In this document: positions 20,523 to 29,598 of the stretch, piece by piece
How the letters are laid out: every line of letters starts with the position of its first letter
Numbering within the stretch: the first letter of the stretch is position 1
Assembly (NCBI GenBank): GCA_947445035.1
Contig: CANFCK010000002.1
Coordinates: 1-64,000 of the forward strand
Length of the DNA: 64,000 bases
DNA from: Deltaproteobacteria bacterium
Lineage (GTDB): Bacteria > Myxococcota_A > UBA796 > SXON01
Direction of reading: 5' to 3'
The notes under the pieces: model-generated
The model's database searches: none
What the model was told of the DNA's origin: nothing
The model's input: the letters and a program-made list of their open reading frames with translations, nothing else
Made by a program: the position numbers and the translations under genes

Positions 20523-22190
20523 TCAACTCCACCACGCCAGGTCCAGGTCCTCAAAACACGAGTCGTGCAGCCTGATCTCGTCGAGCTCGGCGAGCGCGAC
20601 CGCGTCATCCGGCACCCCGCGGGCCCTGGCGTCGGCGATGGTCGCGGCTTGGTCGAACCGCGCGAGGTGCTGGCAGAAGCGGCGGTAGCCGTAGTCCACC
20701 GCGCCGCCGGTGTGGATGACGAACTGCCAGTCACTGGCCTGGAGCAGCAGCAGCTCCCTGGCCGCCAGCCGCAACGGCCCCGCGATCAGCTCGCTGCCGC
20801 GCCAATCGAGCCGACCCAACAGATCAAAGAGGCGATCCTCGGCGCCGTGCGCGGCCTCCCACATCCAGCGGCTCTGGTCGTTGAGCCATACGCGGTGGTC
20901 GCCGCCTTCGCCCCAGCTGCCCTCGGGCATCGACACGACCTTGTCGGCCGGCCAATCGGCGAGCAGCGACGAGACCGTGCGGGGGCGCACCGAATCATCG
21001 GCCGCGAAGGCCTTCATCACCTCGCGGATAAACCGCGGCCCCTCATGCCACCAGTGGCCGAAAAGCTCGGCGTCGAAGGGCGCGACCACAACCCCGTGCC
21101 GTCCGGTGCGCTCATGGTACCGACGCAAGATGCTCCGGACCACCGCCACGAAGTGCTGGGCGTGGGTGTAGAGCGCCGATTCGACCTCGGCCGGCTGGTA
21201 GGGCTCCTTGGCCCCCAGGTCGGTGCTCGGCGCCGTGACTCGCCAATAGCGGAGCCCGTCGCGACCGTGACGCTTGTGGAACTCCAAGTAGCGGCCATCG
21301 CCGGGGTAGCCGACCTCGCCGCTCCACACCTGCTCGCTGACCTCCGGGTGCCGCGCAAGCGCAACCAGCCGCCCGGGCCCACCGTCGCTGCTGACCAGGT
21401 GGGGCTCGAGTACGCTGCGCCAGCCCCGTTTGTCGTCCCAGGTGCTCTGATCCCACGCGACCTTGGTGAAGCCGGCGGGGGTCTGGGTTCCTTCGCTGCG
21501 GGCCCCCGCGAAAAGGTGGGCATCCACAATGAAATAGCCCACGCCCTCGTGCGCGAAGACCTCTTCGACGCCGGCGCGGGGGCGCACGCTGCGGTCTCCC
21601 ACGGGCGGTGACCACGGCCCCCCTGGCCGATAGGCACACTCGGGAAGCCAGGCCCCCGCCGGCCGACGCCCCAGATGTTTGCGGCTGGTGTGCACGCCGG
21701 CGCGGACCTGCGCGCGCGCCGAGCGATCGTCGCGCAAAAGCGGCATGTACGCGTGCGTGGCATTGCTGGTCATCAACTCGATGACGCCGGTGTCTGCGAG
21801 CCTGGCAAACGCCTTTGGCAGGTCACGATCCAACGCTTCGAACCGCGCCGCGAGCACCACGAACTGAGCCTCCGCGCGCTCGGCCAACCACGCCAGGTGC
21901 AGTTCGCCGCGCCCCGCCATCTCGGCACGGTCCGCCACCGCCCGGGCGCGCATCTGCTCGAGCCACCTCGGAAAGCCGTCTTTGAACCGCGGATGACCGA
22001 GCTGCTCCAAAAGAACCGGTGTGAGGCCAAGGGTGACCGGACACAGGCCATCGGAAAAGGCCTCCAAAAGCGGCATCCAGCTTTCCGCGGCGGCTTCGTA
22101 GAGCCAGACCTCCCCGTGGGGCCAGTGTCCGTGGTGCAAAACCCACGGCAGGTGGCCGTGCAGCACCAAACAGAAGCTACCGTGCGCCAC
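20523..22190 (-). CDS. GH57 1,4-alpha-glucan branching enzyme-like
   Basis: 555 aa from a GTG abutting the upstream stop. The (beta/alpha)7 GH57 fold with a DUF1957-type C-terminus matches archaeal/bacterial glucan branching enzymes. The N-terminal motif LVLHGHLPWV is the GH57 start. The nucleophile is Glu184 in GAWLPECAYRPG; the acid/base is Asp373 in VVAPFDAELFGHWWHEGP. It cleaves an alpha-1,4 link and transfers it to O6, making branches in glycogen-like polymers in the cytosol. It lies between a catalytically altered GH57 protein and a broken galT-like gene, all on one strand. Confidence 0.9.
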   Translation of the reverse strand: MAHGSFCLVLHGHLPWVLHHGHWPHGEVWLYEAAAESWMPLLEAFSDGLCPVTLGLTPVLLEQLGHPRFKDGFPRWLEQMRARAVADRAEMAGRGELHLAWLAERAEAQFVVLAARFEALDRDLPKAFARLADTGVIELMTSNATHAYMPLLRDDRSARAQVRAGVHTSRKHLGRRPAGAWLPECAYRPGGPWSPPVGDRSVRPRAGVEEVFAHEGVGYFIVDAHLFAGARSEGTQTPAGFTKVAWDQSTWDDKRGWRSVLEPHLVSSDGGPGRLVALARHPEVSEQVWSGEVGYPGDGRYLEFHKRHGRDGLRYWRVTAPSTDLGAKEPYQPAEVESALYTHAQHFVAVVRSILRRYHERTGRHGVVVAPFDAELFGHWWHEGPRFIREVMKAFAADDSVRPRTVSSLLADWPADKVVSMPEGSWGEGGDHRVWLNDQSRWMWEAAHGAEDRLFDLLGRLDWRGSELIAGPLRLAARELLLLQASDWQFVIHTGGAVDYGYRRFCQHLARFDQAATIADARARGVPDDAVALAELDEIRLHDSCFEDLDLAWWS

Positions 22191-24419
22191 TCACGCGTCC
22201 ACGGAGACGCCAATCTCGACGCGGCGTTTCTCCTGGCCCCACAGCTCCATCGGCCACCAGAAATACAACGCGACCCCCTGAAAAAGGGGCATGACCCCGG
22301 CCGGCGATCGGCTCACCGTCTCGATGGGGAAGTGCCACACGCGCGCGGCCTGCCGCGGGCTGAGGGTGATCCGGTAGCCCCGGTTGGCGTCCACCAACGA
22401 CAGCTTCGTGATCTCGTCAAGCTCGCCGATCTGATCCAAGGGCACCCGAACGCCGCGGCCGGTTTCGAGGAAGGTGTCGGGGCCGAGGACCGAGTCCAGG
22501 TTCAGGTCGATGCCGACGGCGAAGCGCGTGCGCACCGGCTCGTGGTAACGGTTGGCGATCTCATACCGAACTTCAAAGCTTGGGAGATCGGCGTTGAACA
22601 CAAAACGCTTCACCAAGCGGATGAGCCGGAGCGCCGAGCCCTCGACGACATTGCCGTCGCGCGCAAGGTTGACGCTCACCTCAGCCGGGTCCTCGTCCTC
22701 GACCGCGAGCAGCTGGTAGTCGGCGCCGACGAAGTCACCGGCCTCGGCATAGCGCCCGGTCCGGAGGTTCTCGAGCGTCGTCTCCGGCCCGAAAAAGTGG
22801 TCTACGAACGCGCCCCGCACGTGCCGATCGTAGTGCAGCCGGCCCGCGAGGTTGACCCCGGCCATCCGGACCAGGCGGTCACTCTCATCCACGGTGGTCT
22901 CGTCGGTATCGTCTTCGTCGTCGATGATGACCGTGGTCAGCTCGGGCGACGTCTCGATCACCTGGGGCAACTCTTCGCCGCGGATCACCGCATCGTGGTG
23001 AGGCTCGCCCAGGCGGGTGCGGACGTTGAGGATGTTGCCGGGGAGCGCCCAGGTGTCGAGCTCGAAGAGCGAGCCCCCCTGCGAGGGCGACACGAACGCA
23101 CAGAATGTGGGTGTACGAACGATGATCTCGTTGCGACCGTCACCATCGTGGTCGGTCTGCTCGACCACCAGCCGTCCAGCGTCGCCGAGGGCGATGTGCA
23201 CCGCGTACTCGGCGCGGATCAGGTTCGCCCACGCTTGATGGCGAATGTCGCCGAGCTGGGCGCCGATGTCGATGCCGTGGGCGTAGGCGCTTCCGTTCTG
23301 GCCACGGTAGAGCGCCGCCGTGGCCTCCGCAAGGGCGTCGACCATGCCATCGCCGTCTTCGCGGGGGCGTCCATCGGGACGCAACATTGAGCGGAGGCGG
23401 GCCACTTCGCGCGACGTACGCAGCATTCGTCGGTGCAGGCGCAGCACTTCCGGGTACGACGCCAGCGTCGCTTCCCAACCCGGGATGCGCAGAAAAGGCG
23501 CGGCCCGGGCCAGCGAGGGATCGGTGCCACGCCGGATGTCGGCGACGAGGGTTTGCCAGGCCGAACCGGCAGCCCCACCCAGCGCGGCGGCCGCGACCGA
23601 GGATTGAACGCTGGCCGGGGGGTACACCCGGCCCGAGGGCCGGACCCGGTCGAGCACCGTGCCGAAGTGGACCCCTTTGAGCCAGGGCGACGCGTCGTTG
23701 AGCGCGGCGAAGAAACGACGGACCCACGCACGCTCCCCCCCGAACGAACGGGTGGACGAACTGTCGATGGCGGCGCCGAAGTCTTCGCCCTGGACCGAGA
23801 CGGTCAGCACTCGGTGGCCGAGTCGGGAGCGCGAGGCAATCTCGTCGATGATTCGCGCCGGCGAAGCGTTGGGGATCATCCTACTCAAAAGCGGGTCGAC
23901 CCCGAAGAGCGCAAGAATGTTGCCTTCTCGCTCGGCCAGCCAATAGCCGTCGCCGGTGGCGCCGGTGCCGAGCTGCGCCACTTCCAACGCCGAGAACTGC
24001 ACACCAAGTCGACCGAAGATCCTCGGCGCCACCGGGTCCCAGGCGTAACAAGGGAGCCAAGCGCCGCGCACCCGCAGGTCCGCGTGTTGACGCCACCAAC
24101 GCAGCGAAAGCTGCATCTGCCCGACCGCGTCGCGTTCGGGGAGGCTCGGCAGAAGCGCCCCTCCGTGAAGTCCACCCAGGATTTCGATGCGACCGCTGCG
24201 GGCCAGCTTCAGCAGCTGTTCCAGCCGGTCCGGCGCGTGCATCTCCATCCATTCGAGCAGCTGGCCGCTCCAGTGCATCGACACCCGGATCGTCGCGTAC
24301 TCGTCGAGCAGATCGAGCAAGGGGAAGTAGGCACGATCGCACGCCCGTCGCACGTCGGGACCGGTTGCGCCCGGGGGCTGGGTGTTCGCGATGCACAGGA
24401 CGAGCCCGAGATTCTGCAC
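22191..24419 (-). CDS. GH57 amylase/glucanotransferase-like protein with altered active site
   Basis: 742 aa from a GTG. An N-terminal GH57 barrel (about 1-300) and DUF1925/DUF1926-type beta-sandwich C-terminus (about 430-742) match 4-alpha-glucanotransferase/alpha-amylase proteins such as that of Thermococcus litoralis. However, the nucleophile motif WLxERxWE reads WLPCYAWD (Cys124 for Glu), and the acid/base motif DDGEKFG reads VQGEDFG (Gln210 for Asp). Normal hydrolysis is unlikely; it may bind glucan or partner the adjacent branching enzyme. The ORF is long and intact. A TAGGCC box lies at -13 to -8. Confidence 0.82.
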   Translation of the reverse strand: MQNLGLVLCIANTQPPGATGPDVRRACDRAYFPLLDLLDEYATIRVSMHWSGQLLEWMEMHAPDRLEQLLKLARSGRIEILGGLHGGALLPSLPERDAVGQMQLSLRWWRQHADLRVRGAWLPCYAWDPVAPRIFGRLGVQFSALEVAQLGTGATGDGYWLAEREGNILALFGVDPLLSRMIPNASPARIIDEIASRSRLGHRVLTVSVQGEDFGAAIDSSSTRSFGGERAWVRRFFAALNDASPWLKGVHFGTVLDRVRPSGRVYPPASVQSSVAAAALGGAAGSAWQTLVADIRRGTDPSLARAAPFLRIPGWEATLASYPEVLRLHRRMLRTSREVARLRSMLRPDGRPREDGDGMVDALAEATAALYRGQNGSAYAHGIDIGAQLGDIRHQAWANLIRAEYAVHIALGDAGRLVVEQTDHDGDGRNEIIVRTPTFCAFVSPSQGGSLFELDTWALPGNILNVRTRLGEPHHDAVIRGEELPQVIETSPELTTVIIDDEDDTDETTVDESDRLVRMAGVNLAGRLHYDRHVRGAFVDHFFGPETTLENLRTGRYAEAGDFVGADYQLLAVEDEDPAEVSVNLARDGNVVEGSALRLIRLVKRFVFNADLPSFEVRYEIANRYHEPVRTRFAVGIDLNLDSVLGPDTFLETGRGVRVPLDQIGELDEITKLSLVDANRGYRITLSPRQAARVWHFPIETVSRSPAGVMPLFQGVALYFWWPMELWGQEKRRVEIGVSVDA

Positions 24420-24426
24420 GCTGGTG

Positions 24427-24432
24427 GGCCTA
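24427..24432 (-). promoter_or_regulatory. -10-like TAGGCC before the GH57 operon
   Basis: TAGGCC lies at -13 to -8 of the GTG at 24419, in the 30-nt gap after puuD. No Shine-Dalgarno is present. It would give the glucan operon its own leaderless transcript. Confidence 0.3.
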
Positions 24433-24449
24433 TGCCGACAGTCGCCGCC

Positions 24450-25634
24450 CTACAACCCCCGCGCCCAGGCCACGATCACCGCGCGTTCTTCGTCTGTCAT
24501 CCCGGTGAGGTTGCCGAGCGGCATGACCCGCGCTTCGACCTGGCTGGCGATCTTCTCGTGATTGGCCAGGATCGTAGCGCGGTCCTCGAGAGCGAGCCCC
24601 TTGGGCGGCGCCACGAACCCTGGCAGCGTCGGCTCGGTGGCGTGGCAGGGCATGCATCGTGTCGCGATGATTGCTTGCGCTTGGGTCGTCGACACCGGTG
24701 GCGCCCCGCTCTCAGAGGCGGCGGGCCCTGGACGCAACGTCGCCAACGCCACCAGGCAGAGCCCCCCCGCGCCAATCCACGAGACGACGAACGGCCGTGA
24801 GCGGCCCTGCCCGCGCAGATTGAAGCCGTGCCGGACGAGCACCCCGCACACGCAGAGCGCGAGCACGATGAGCCAGCCCCAGTCGCCGCTCCACGCGGCC
24901 GGGTAGTGGTTGCTGACCATCACCAAAAGCACCGGAAGCGTGAGGTAGTTGTTGTGAAGGCTGCGCAATGCGCCCGCGGCACCGGCGCCAAGCGGCGGGG
25001 CGCGCCCCGCGACCATCGCGTCCACCATCGCTCGCTGGCCGGGGATGATGACGAAGAGCACGTTCGCCGCCATGATCGTGCCCAACATCGCGCCGACATG
25101 CATCGCCGCGGCCCGAGGTGCCAGGACCTCAAAGAGCGCACAGGTGCCGGCGACCAAAAGCGCCGAGCCGATGCCCGCCAGCAGGGTGGGACGCTGCCCG
25201 ATCGGTGAGCGGCAGAGCCCATCGTAGAGCAGCCACCCCCCGAGGAGCGAGGCGGCGCCGACGCCGATCGCCGCACCACTGCTGAGCGCGCGCACCGCCG
25301 GATCGACCATCATCGCCGCGGCGTCGTACCAGTAGGTCGTGCCGAGGAGCAAAAAGCCGGTGATCCACGTAAAATAGGCTTCCCACTTGAACCAATGCAG
25401 GATGGCCGGCAAGCGGGCCGGCGCCCCTTCGTACTTGGACACCCGGTAGAATGCGCCGCCGTGGATGGCGAACACCTCGCCTTTGACCGCGGGGTCGGGA
25501 TCGTCACCCCCGGCTGGCCGGATATTGTTGTTCAACCAGTTGAAGTAGAACGACGCCCCGATCCAGGCCGCGCCGGTGACGAGGTGAAACCAGCGCAGGT
25601 TGACCGAGAGCCACTGGAGGAGCTGGGCGTCCAT
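24450..25634 (-). CDS. puuD: Urate hydroxylase PuuD-like (membrane urate oxidase with cytochrome c)
   Basis: 394 aa from ATG 25634 (MDAQLLQWLSVNLRWFH). PuuD oxidises urate to 5-hydroxyisourate, passing electrons to the respiratory chain. About eight TM helices with conserved WFHLVTGAAWIGASFYFNWLNN, WFKWEAYFTWITGFLLL and HNNYLTLPVLLVMVSNHYP precede a C-terminal cytochrome c with one heme site (CMPCH) and the axial Met region VMPLGNLTGMTDEER. It opens the urate pathway completed by the divergent allB and allantoicase/OHCU genes. TACCGT sits at -13 to -8 of the ATG. Confidence 0.93.
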   Translation of the reverse strand: MDAQLLQWLSVNLRWFHLVTGAAWIGASFYFNWLNNNIRPAGGDDPDPAVKGEVFAIHGGAFYRVSKYEGAPARLPAILHWFKWEAYFTWITGFLLLGTTYWYDAAAMMVDPAVRALSSGAAIGVGAASLLGGWLLYDGLCRSPIGQRPTLLAGIGSALLVAGTCALFEVLAPRAAAMHVGAMLGTIMAANVLFVIIPGQRAMVDAMVAGRAPPLGAGAAGALRSLHNNYLTLPVLLVMVSNHYPAAWSGDWGWLIVLALCVCGVLVRHGFNLRGQGRSRPFVVSWIGAGGLCLVALATLRPGPAASESGAPPVSTTQAQAIIATRCMPCHATEPTLPGFVAPPKGLALEDRATILANHEKIASQVEARVMPLGNLTGMTDEERAVIVAWARGL

Positions 25635-25641
25635 CAGAGGC

Positions 25642-25647
25642 ACGGTA
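25642..25647 (-). promoter_or_regulatory. Leaderless-type -10 (TACCGT) of puuD
   Basis: TACCGT (a TANNNT match) occupies -13 to -8 relative to the puuD ATG at 25634. There is no Shine-Dalgarno and no clear -35. It overlaps nothing coding except the end of the SGNH fragment just upstream. Confidence 0.4.
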
Positions 25648-25968
25648 TCAGTCGCACCGCTCCCCCGTCCACGCCTCCAAGGCAAGGCGGCGCAGCTGGT
25701 GATGCCCTACCGAGGTGGGGTGGGCGCAATCATCGCTCACCCAGCTGTCCCGGCTGTCGATCCCGTTTCCGCAGAACCACCCGTGATAATCCAGTAGTTC
25801 TACGCGTTCCGAGGCGGCGGCGTCGGCGAGGGGATCGGGCATCAGCGCCAAACCCCGCGCGCCCACGAACGAACGAGATGCGCTTCCGTCGTCCGGCCAA
25901 GATACTTTGGCGCCAGATGTCGACGGCTCGAAAGATGCTCCGGGTCGGTGTGGCGCTGGTTTCCACAC
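25648..25968 (-). pseudogene. C-terminal fragment of an SGNH/GDSL hydrolase
   Basis: Up to 106 aa open. The last 60 or so residues look like the C-terminal end of an SGNH hydrolase: VELLDYHGWFCGNGIDSRD, then the catalytic Asp-x-x-His block DDCAHPTSVGHHQLRRLALE. There is no GDS nucleophile block, and the N-terminal 40 residues look out of frame. Its 5' part overlaps the plus-strand SGNH remnant starting at 25878. I read it as debris of a deleted or inverted gene, not a working protein. Confidence 0.55.
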
Positions 25969-26675
25969 CGTTCTCGCTCGGTCTGATCGAAGGCTACTTG
26001 CGATTGGCGCGACCCGGAAGCGTCGACGTGCTCCACAGCGCGGCGTTCACCAGGGTTTCGGTACGGCCCGGACAAATGACCGAACTGATTCCGGGCGCCA
26101 CCAAGGGCCACTTCATCGGCGGCGCTGTCCGCATCCATGAGCTGGGGTTCAGGGGGGTCGACGTTGCAACCGCGAAGTCGCCGGGCACGTGAGGCCGTGC
26201 CCCGCCGCGCGGGCGCGCGAAGGCCGATCACGCCGCGTGGAATTTGCTTCGCCGCTCCTGCCTCCTGACGGCCGGCTTTCAGCAACTCAAGGGCTGGTTG
26301 TACGCCCTGCGGGTGCTCAACCTCGAGGACAGCCCGGGATACCGATTCTTACCGTTGGAGGAGCCCTCCGAGCAAAACGAACGCGGCTGGAGCACGAGCC
26401 TGGCGCTCTTGGATGCGACAGTGGCTGAGTCTCAGCGATGCGGGGCGCCCATGGCGGTCACGGTTTTTCCCGTGGAGTTGCAGCTCAGCGAGGAGGCCCT
26501 CGCGATGTATCGGGAGGGAATCGGGGTGCCGCTTGCGGCCACCGCCAGCGATCCCTCCCCACAGCGCCGGCTTCGGGAGTGGGCGGCAGCGCGCGCCGTT
26601 CCGCTCGGCCACCGACGCGCCGCCGAGACGCTGGAGTCCGAGCTGACGAGGCTGGGCTTGCTCGGCGGAGACTGA
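25878..26675 (+). pseudogene. Decayed SGNH-hydrolase-like gene with internal deletion and stop
   Basis: From ATG 25878 the frame encodes an N-terminal membrane segment and GGAVRIHELGFRGVDVATAK, which normally runs straight into the GDS nucleophile block. Here it hits TGA at 26190. In the same frame, homology resumes at about 26238 with LLRRSCLLTAGFQQLKGWL and VTVFPVELQLSEEALAMYRE, the middle of the same kind of protein. The GDS block and the Asp/His block are missing. An internal deletion plus nonsense mutation fits. Confidence 0.6.
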
Positions 26676-26706
26676 CCGGTCCCCGGCCGCCGGGTTACAG
26701 CAACCC

Positions 26707-28053
26707 ATGTCAGACCGCGTGCTCGCCAGTCGCCGCGTCCTCTGGGACGGCCAACTCATCCGCGGGGCGGTCACCGTACGGGGCGGCATCATCACGGCGG
26801 TAGAGCCCGGTCCGGCGCCGCAGCGCTCCCTGGACCTCGGCCACGACGTGCTGATGGCGGGCTTGGTCGACACGCATGTGCATGTCAACGAGCCGGGGCG
26901 CACCGACTGGGAAGGGTTTCGTTCGGCAACCCTGGCGGCGGCCGCCGGAGGGATCACCACGCTGGTGGACATGCCGCTCAACACGACCCCGGTCACCACG
27001 ACCGTGCAGGCGCTCCACACCAAGATCGCGGCGACGGACGGCCAGCTTTTCGTGGACATGGCCTTCTGGGGCGGCGTCGTGCCGGGCAACGCCGCCGAGC
27101 TCGTCCCGATGGTCACCGCCGGTGCGCGCGGCTTCAAGGCCTTTCTCTGCCCCAGCGGCATCGATGACTTTCCCGCGGTTACCGAGGCTCATCTTCGCGA
27201 GGTCATGCCCATCCTGCGCGGTGCGGGCGTGCCCCTCCTGGTCCACGCCGAGCTTGAAGGCGAGCTGTCCTCGGTCGCGTCCGACGCCGACCCTCGCGCC
27301 TACGCCACCTACCTGCACAGCCGCCCCAAGGAGCTCGAGGATCGAGCGGTTGCGCTGATCGTAGGGCTGGTCCGGGAGACCGGGTGCCGCGCCCACATCG
27401 TCCACTTGTCGTCAGCCACCGCGTTGGACATCGTGCGCGCCGCCAAGGCCGAGGGCCTGCCGCTGACCGCGGAGACCTGCCCGCACTACCTGTGCCTGCG
27501 CGCGGAAGAGATCCCGGACGGCGCCACCGCCTACAAGTGTGCGCCCCCCATTCGCGAAGACGCCAACCGGGACGCGCTGTGGGCCGCGCTTGCGGACGGC
27601 ACCTTGGACTTCGTGGTCACCGACCACAGCCCGTGTACACCGGCGCTCAAGCGGCTCGACAGCGGCAGCTTCACCGACGCCTGGGGTGGCATCGCGTCGC
27701 TGCAGTTGGGCCTGCGCGCCGTTTGGACCGAAGCCCACCGCCGTGGCATCGGGCAGACGATCCTGGGCAAGTGGATGGCGGTCGGGCCGGCGGCGTTGGC
27801 AGGCTTCCCCGACCGCGGCAACCTGAAGGTCGGGGCGCGCGCGGACCTCTTGCGGTGGCGGCCCGAGTCTGGGGGGGTGGTCGATTCTGCGTCGCTCCTG
27901 CACAAGCACCCCACCACCCCGTACGCGGGCCTGCACCTGGACGGCGAGATCGTCGACGTCTGGCTGGCCGGCGACCGCATCGTGGAAAACGGGGCCCCGC
28001 TGGGCCGACCGCGCGGACGGCCGCTCCTCCATCCGCGCGGCACCCGCGGCTAG
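26707..28053 (+). CDS. allB: Allantoinase
   Basis: 448 aa cyclic amidohydrolase of the dihydroorotase superfamily. It hydrolyses allantoin to allantoate. Metal-binding HVH is in LVDTHVHVNEPGRTDWEGF; the carboxylated Lys is in GARGFKAFLCPSGIDDFP; further ligands are in LLVHAELEG, CRAHIVHLSS and VVTDHSPCTPALK. The CPSGIDDFP segment is typical of allantoinase rather than dihydroorotase or hydantoinase. It is followed after 12 nt by the allantoicase/OHCU fusion. TACAGC lies 11 nt before the ATG. Confidence 0.94.
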   Translation: MSDRVLASRRVLWDGQLIRGAVTVRGGIITAVEPGPAPQRSLDLGHDVLMAGLVDTHVHVNEPGRTDWEGFRSATLAAAAGGITTLVDMPLNTTPVTTTVQALHTKIAATDGQLFVDMAFWGGVVPGNAAELVPMVTAGARGFKAFLCPSGIDDFPAVTEAHLREVMPILRGAGVPLLVHAELEGELSSVASDADPRAYATYLHSRPKELEDRAVALIVGLVRETGCRAHIVHLSSATALDIVRAAKAEGLPLTAETCPHYLCLRAEEIPDGATAYKCAPPIREDANRDALWAALADGTLDFVVTDHSPCTPALKRLDSGSFTDAWGGIASLQLGLRAVWTEAHRRGIGQTILGKWMAVGPAALAGFPDRGNLKVGARADLLRWRPESGGVVDSASLLHKHPTTPYAGLHLDGEIVDVWLAGDRIVENGAPLGRPRGRPLLHPRGTRG

Positions 28054-28065
28054 ACCGGAGTCCTC

Positions 28066-29598
28066 ATGGCCGAAGTCCTCGGAGCCCCTGCCCTGTTCAC
28101 CGGGCTTGTCGATCTGGCTTCGGCGCAGCTCGGCGGGGTTGCACTTTTGAGCAGCGATGACTTCTTTGCCGACGCCGGCCGTTTGCTCCTGCGCGAACCC
28201 GCGGCCTTCGACCCCAGCACGTACACCGACCGCGGCAAGGAGATGGACGGGTGGGAGTCCCGGCGCAAGCGAGTGCCCGGTCACGACTGGTGCATCATCC
28301 GGCTCGGCGTGCCGGGGCGCATCCGGGCGGTCGACATCGACACCGCGCACTTCCTCGGCAACCACGCTCCTTTTGCCTCGGTCGATGCCTGTGACGTGCC
28401 CGCGGACACCACCCCCGACGCCCTTCGCGATTCGACGCCGTGGACCAACCTCTTTGCCGAAACGCCGCTCAAGCGTGGGTCCAGCAACGTGCAGGCCGTG
28501 GCCTCGGACCGCGTCTGGACCCACGTGCGCCTCAACATGATCCCCGACGGCGGCATCGCCCGGCTGCGCATCTACGGCGAGCCCGCTCCCACCGTGCTTT
28601 CAGGGCAGATCGACCTTGCCGCGATCGAGCGCGGAGGCGTCCCCCTGGTGGCAAGTGACAGCTTCTTTTCGCCGATGACCAACCTCGTCCTCCCCGGCGA
28701 ATCGCCGATCATGAGCAACGGGTGGGAAACGCGGCGCAGCCGTCCCCCGGGAATGGACTGGATCATCCTCCGTCTCGGCCAGGCGGGCGTGCTCAGCCGG
28801 CTGACGCTCCAGACCCACCATTTCAAGGGCAACTACCCGGATCGTGCCGCGGTGGACGCCTTGCACTGGCCCGGCGCTCCCCCGTCGAAGCTGGTCGATC
28901 ACCCTGATTGGACCGAGATCCTTCCCCTCTCTCGTCTGCGCGCGCATGACAGTCGCGACTTCGAGCTTCAGGGCAGCGGCCCATGGACCCATTTGCGGCT
29001 CCGCATCGTGCCGGACGGCGGCATCTCCCGCCTGCGGGCGTTCGGCACGCCTTCGGTGGCGCCGGGCCCTGACCCGTGGGGGTTGGTGGCGCACCTCAAC
29101 GCCCTATCGAGCGAAGCGGCCCGTGAAGCGCTCGCCCGCGCGTGCGGCAGTCGCCGTTGGGTCGAAGCCATGTTGGCGCTGCGCCCATTTTCGTCGGAAA
29201 CCCAGATCTTCGGCGAGGCCGACAACGTCTGGTGGCACCTCGGGGACGGCGACTGGCGAGAAGCGTTCTCGCACCACCCGAAGCTCGGCGCCGATGTCAC
29301 GGCCCTCCGCGAAAAGTTCGCCGCGACCGCTGCCTGGAGCGCGGCCGAGCAGGCGGGCGTCGCGGCGGCATCCGAAGAGACCCTCGAGGTGCTGGCTGCC
29401 GGGAACGCCGCCTATGAAGCGCGCTTCGGGATGATCTTCATCGTCTGCGCCTCGGGGTTGAGCGCCGAGCAGATGCTGGACCGGCTGGACGACCGCATCG
29501 ACAACGAGCCGGCTGCCGAGCTGCGAATTGCCGCGGGCGAGCAGGCGAAGATCACCCGACTCCGCCTGGCCCGGTTGGTTCGCGGCGATGCGTCGTGA
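28066..29598 (+). CDS. Allantoicase - OHCU decarboxylase fusion
   Basis: 510 aa. Residues about 1-330 contain two allantoicase beta-sandwich repeats (FTGLVDLASAQLGGVALL and LSGQIDLAAIERGGVPLV; each with GWExRRxRxPGxDWxIxRLG), for allantoate to ureidoglycolate plus urea. Residues about 340-510 are a 2-oxo-4-hydroxy-4-carboxy-5-ureidoimidazoline decarboxylase domain: CGSRRWVEAMLALRPFSS, EAFSHHPKLGAD (catalytic His), FIVCASGLSAEQML, EQAKITRLRLARL. One protein therefore holds steps on both sides of allantoinase. No hydroxyisourate hydrolase is in the window. Its stop overlaps the rsuA start (GTGA). Confidence 0.92.
   Translation: MAEVLGAPALFTGLVDLASAQLGGVALLSSDDFFADAGRLLLREPAAFDPSTYTDRGKEMDGWESRRKRVPGHDWCIIRLGVPGRIRAVDIDTAHFLGNHAPFASVDACDVPADTTPDALRDSTPWTNLFAETPLKRGSSNVQAVASDRVWTHVRLNMIPDGGIARLRIYGEPAPTVLSGQIDLAAIERGGVPLVASDSFFSPMTNLVLPGESPIMSNGWETRRSRPPGMDWIILRLGQAGVLSRLTLQTHHFKGNYPDRAAVDALHWPGAPPSKLVDHPDWTEILPLSRLRAHDSRDFELQGSGPWTHLRLRIVPDGGISRLRAFGTPSVAPGPDPWGLVAHLNALSSEAAREALARACGSRRWVEAMLALRPFSSETQIFGEADNVWWHLGDGDWREAFSHHPKLGADVTALREKFAATAAWSAAEQAGVAAASEETLEVLAAGNAAYEARFGMIFIVCASGLSAEQMLDRLDDRIDNEPAAELRIAAGEQAKITRLRLARLVRGDAS

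Noticed and set aside
21675-23390. 571-aa plus-strand ORF over the GH57 genes
   Set aside because: Antisense to two recognisable GH57 proteins; sequence has no motif.
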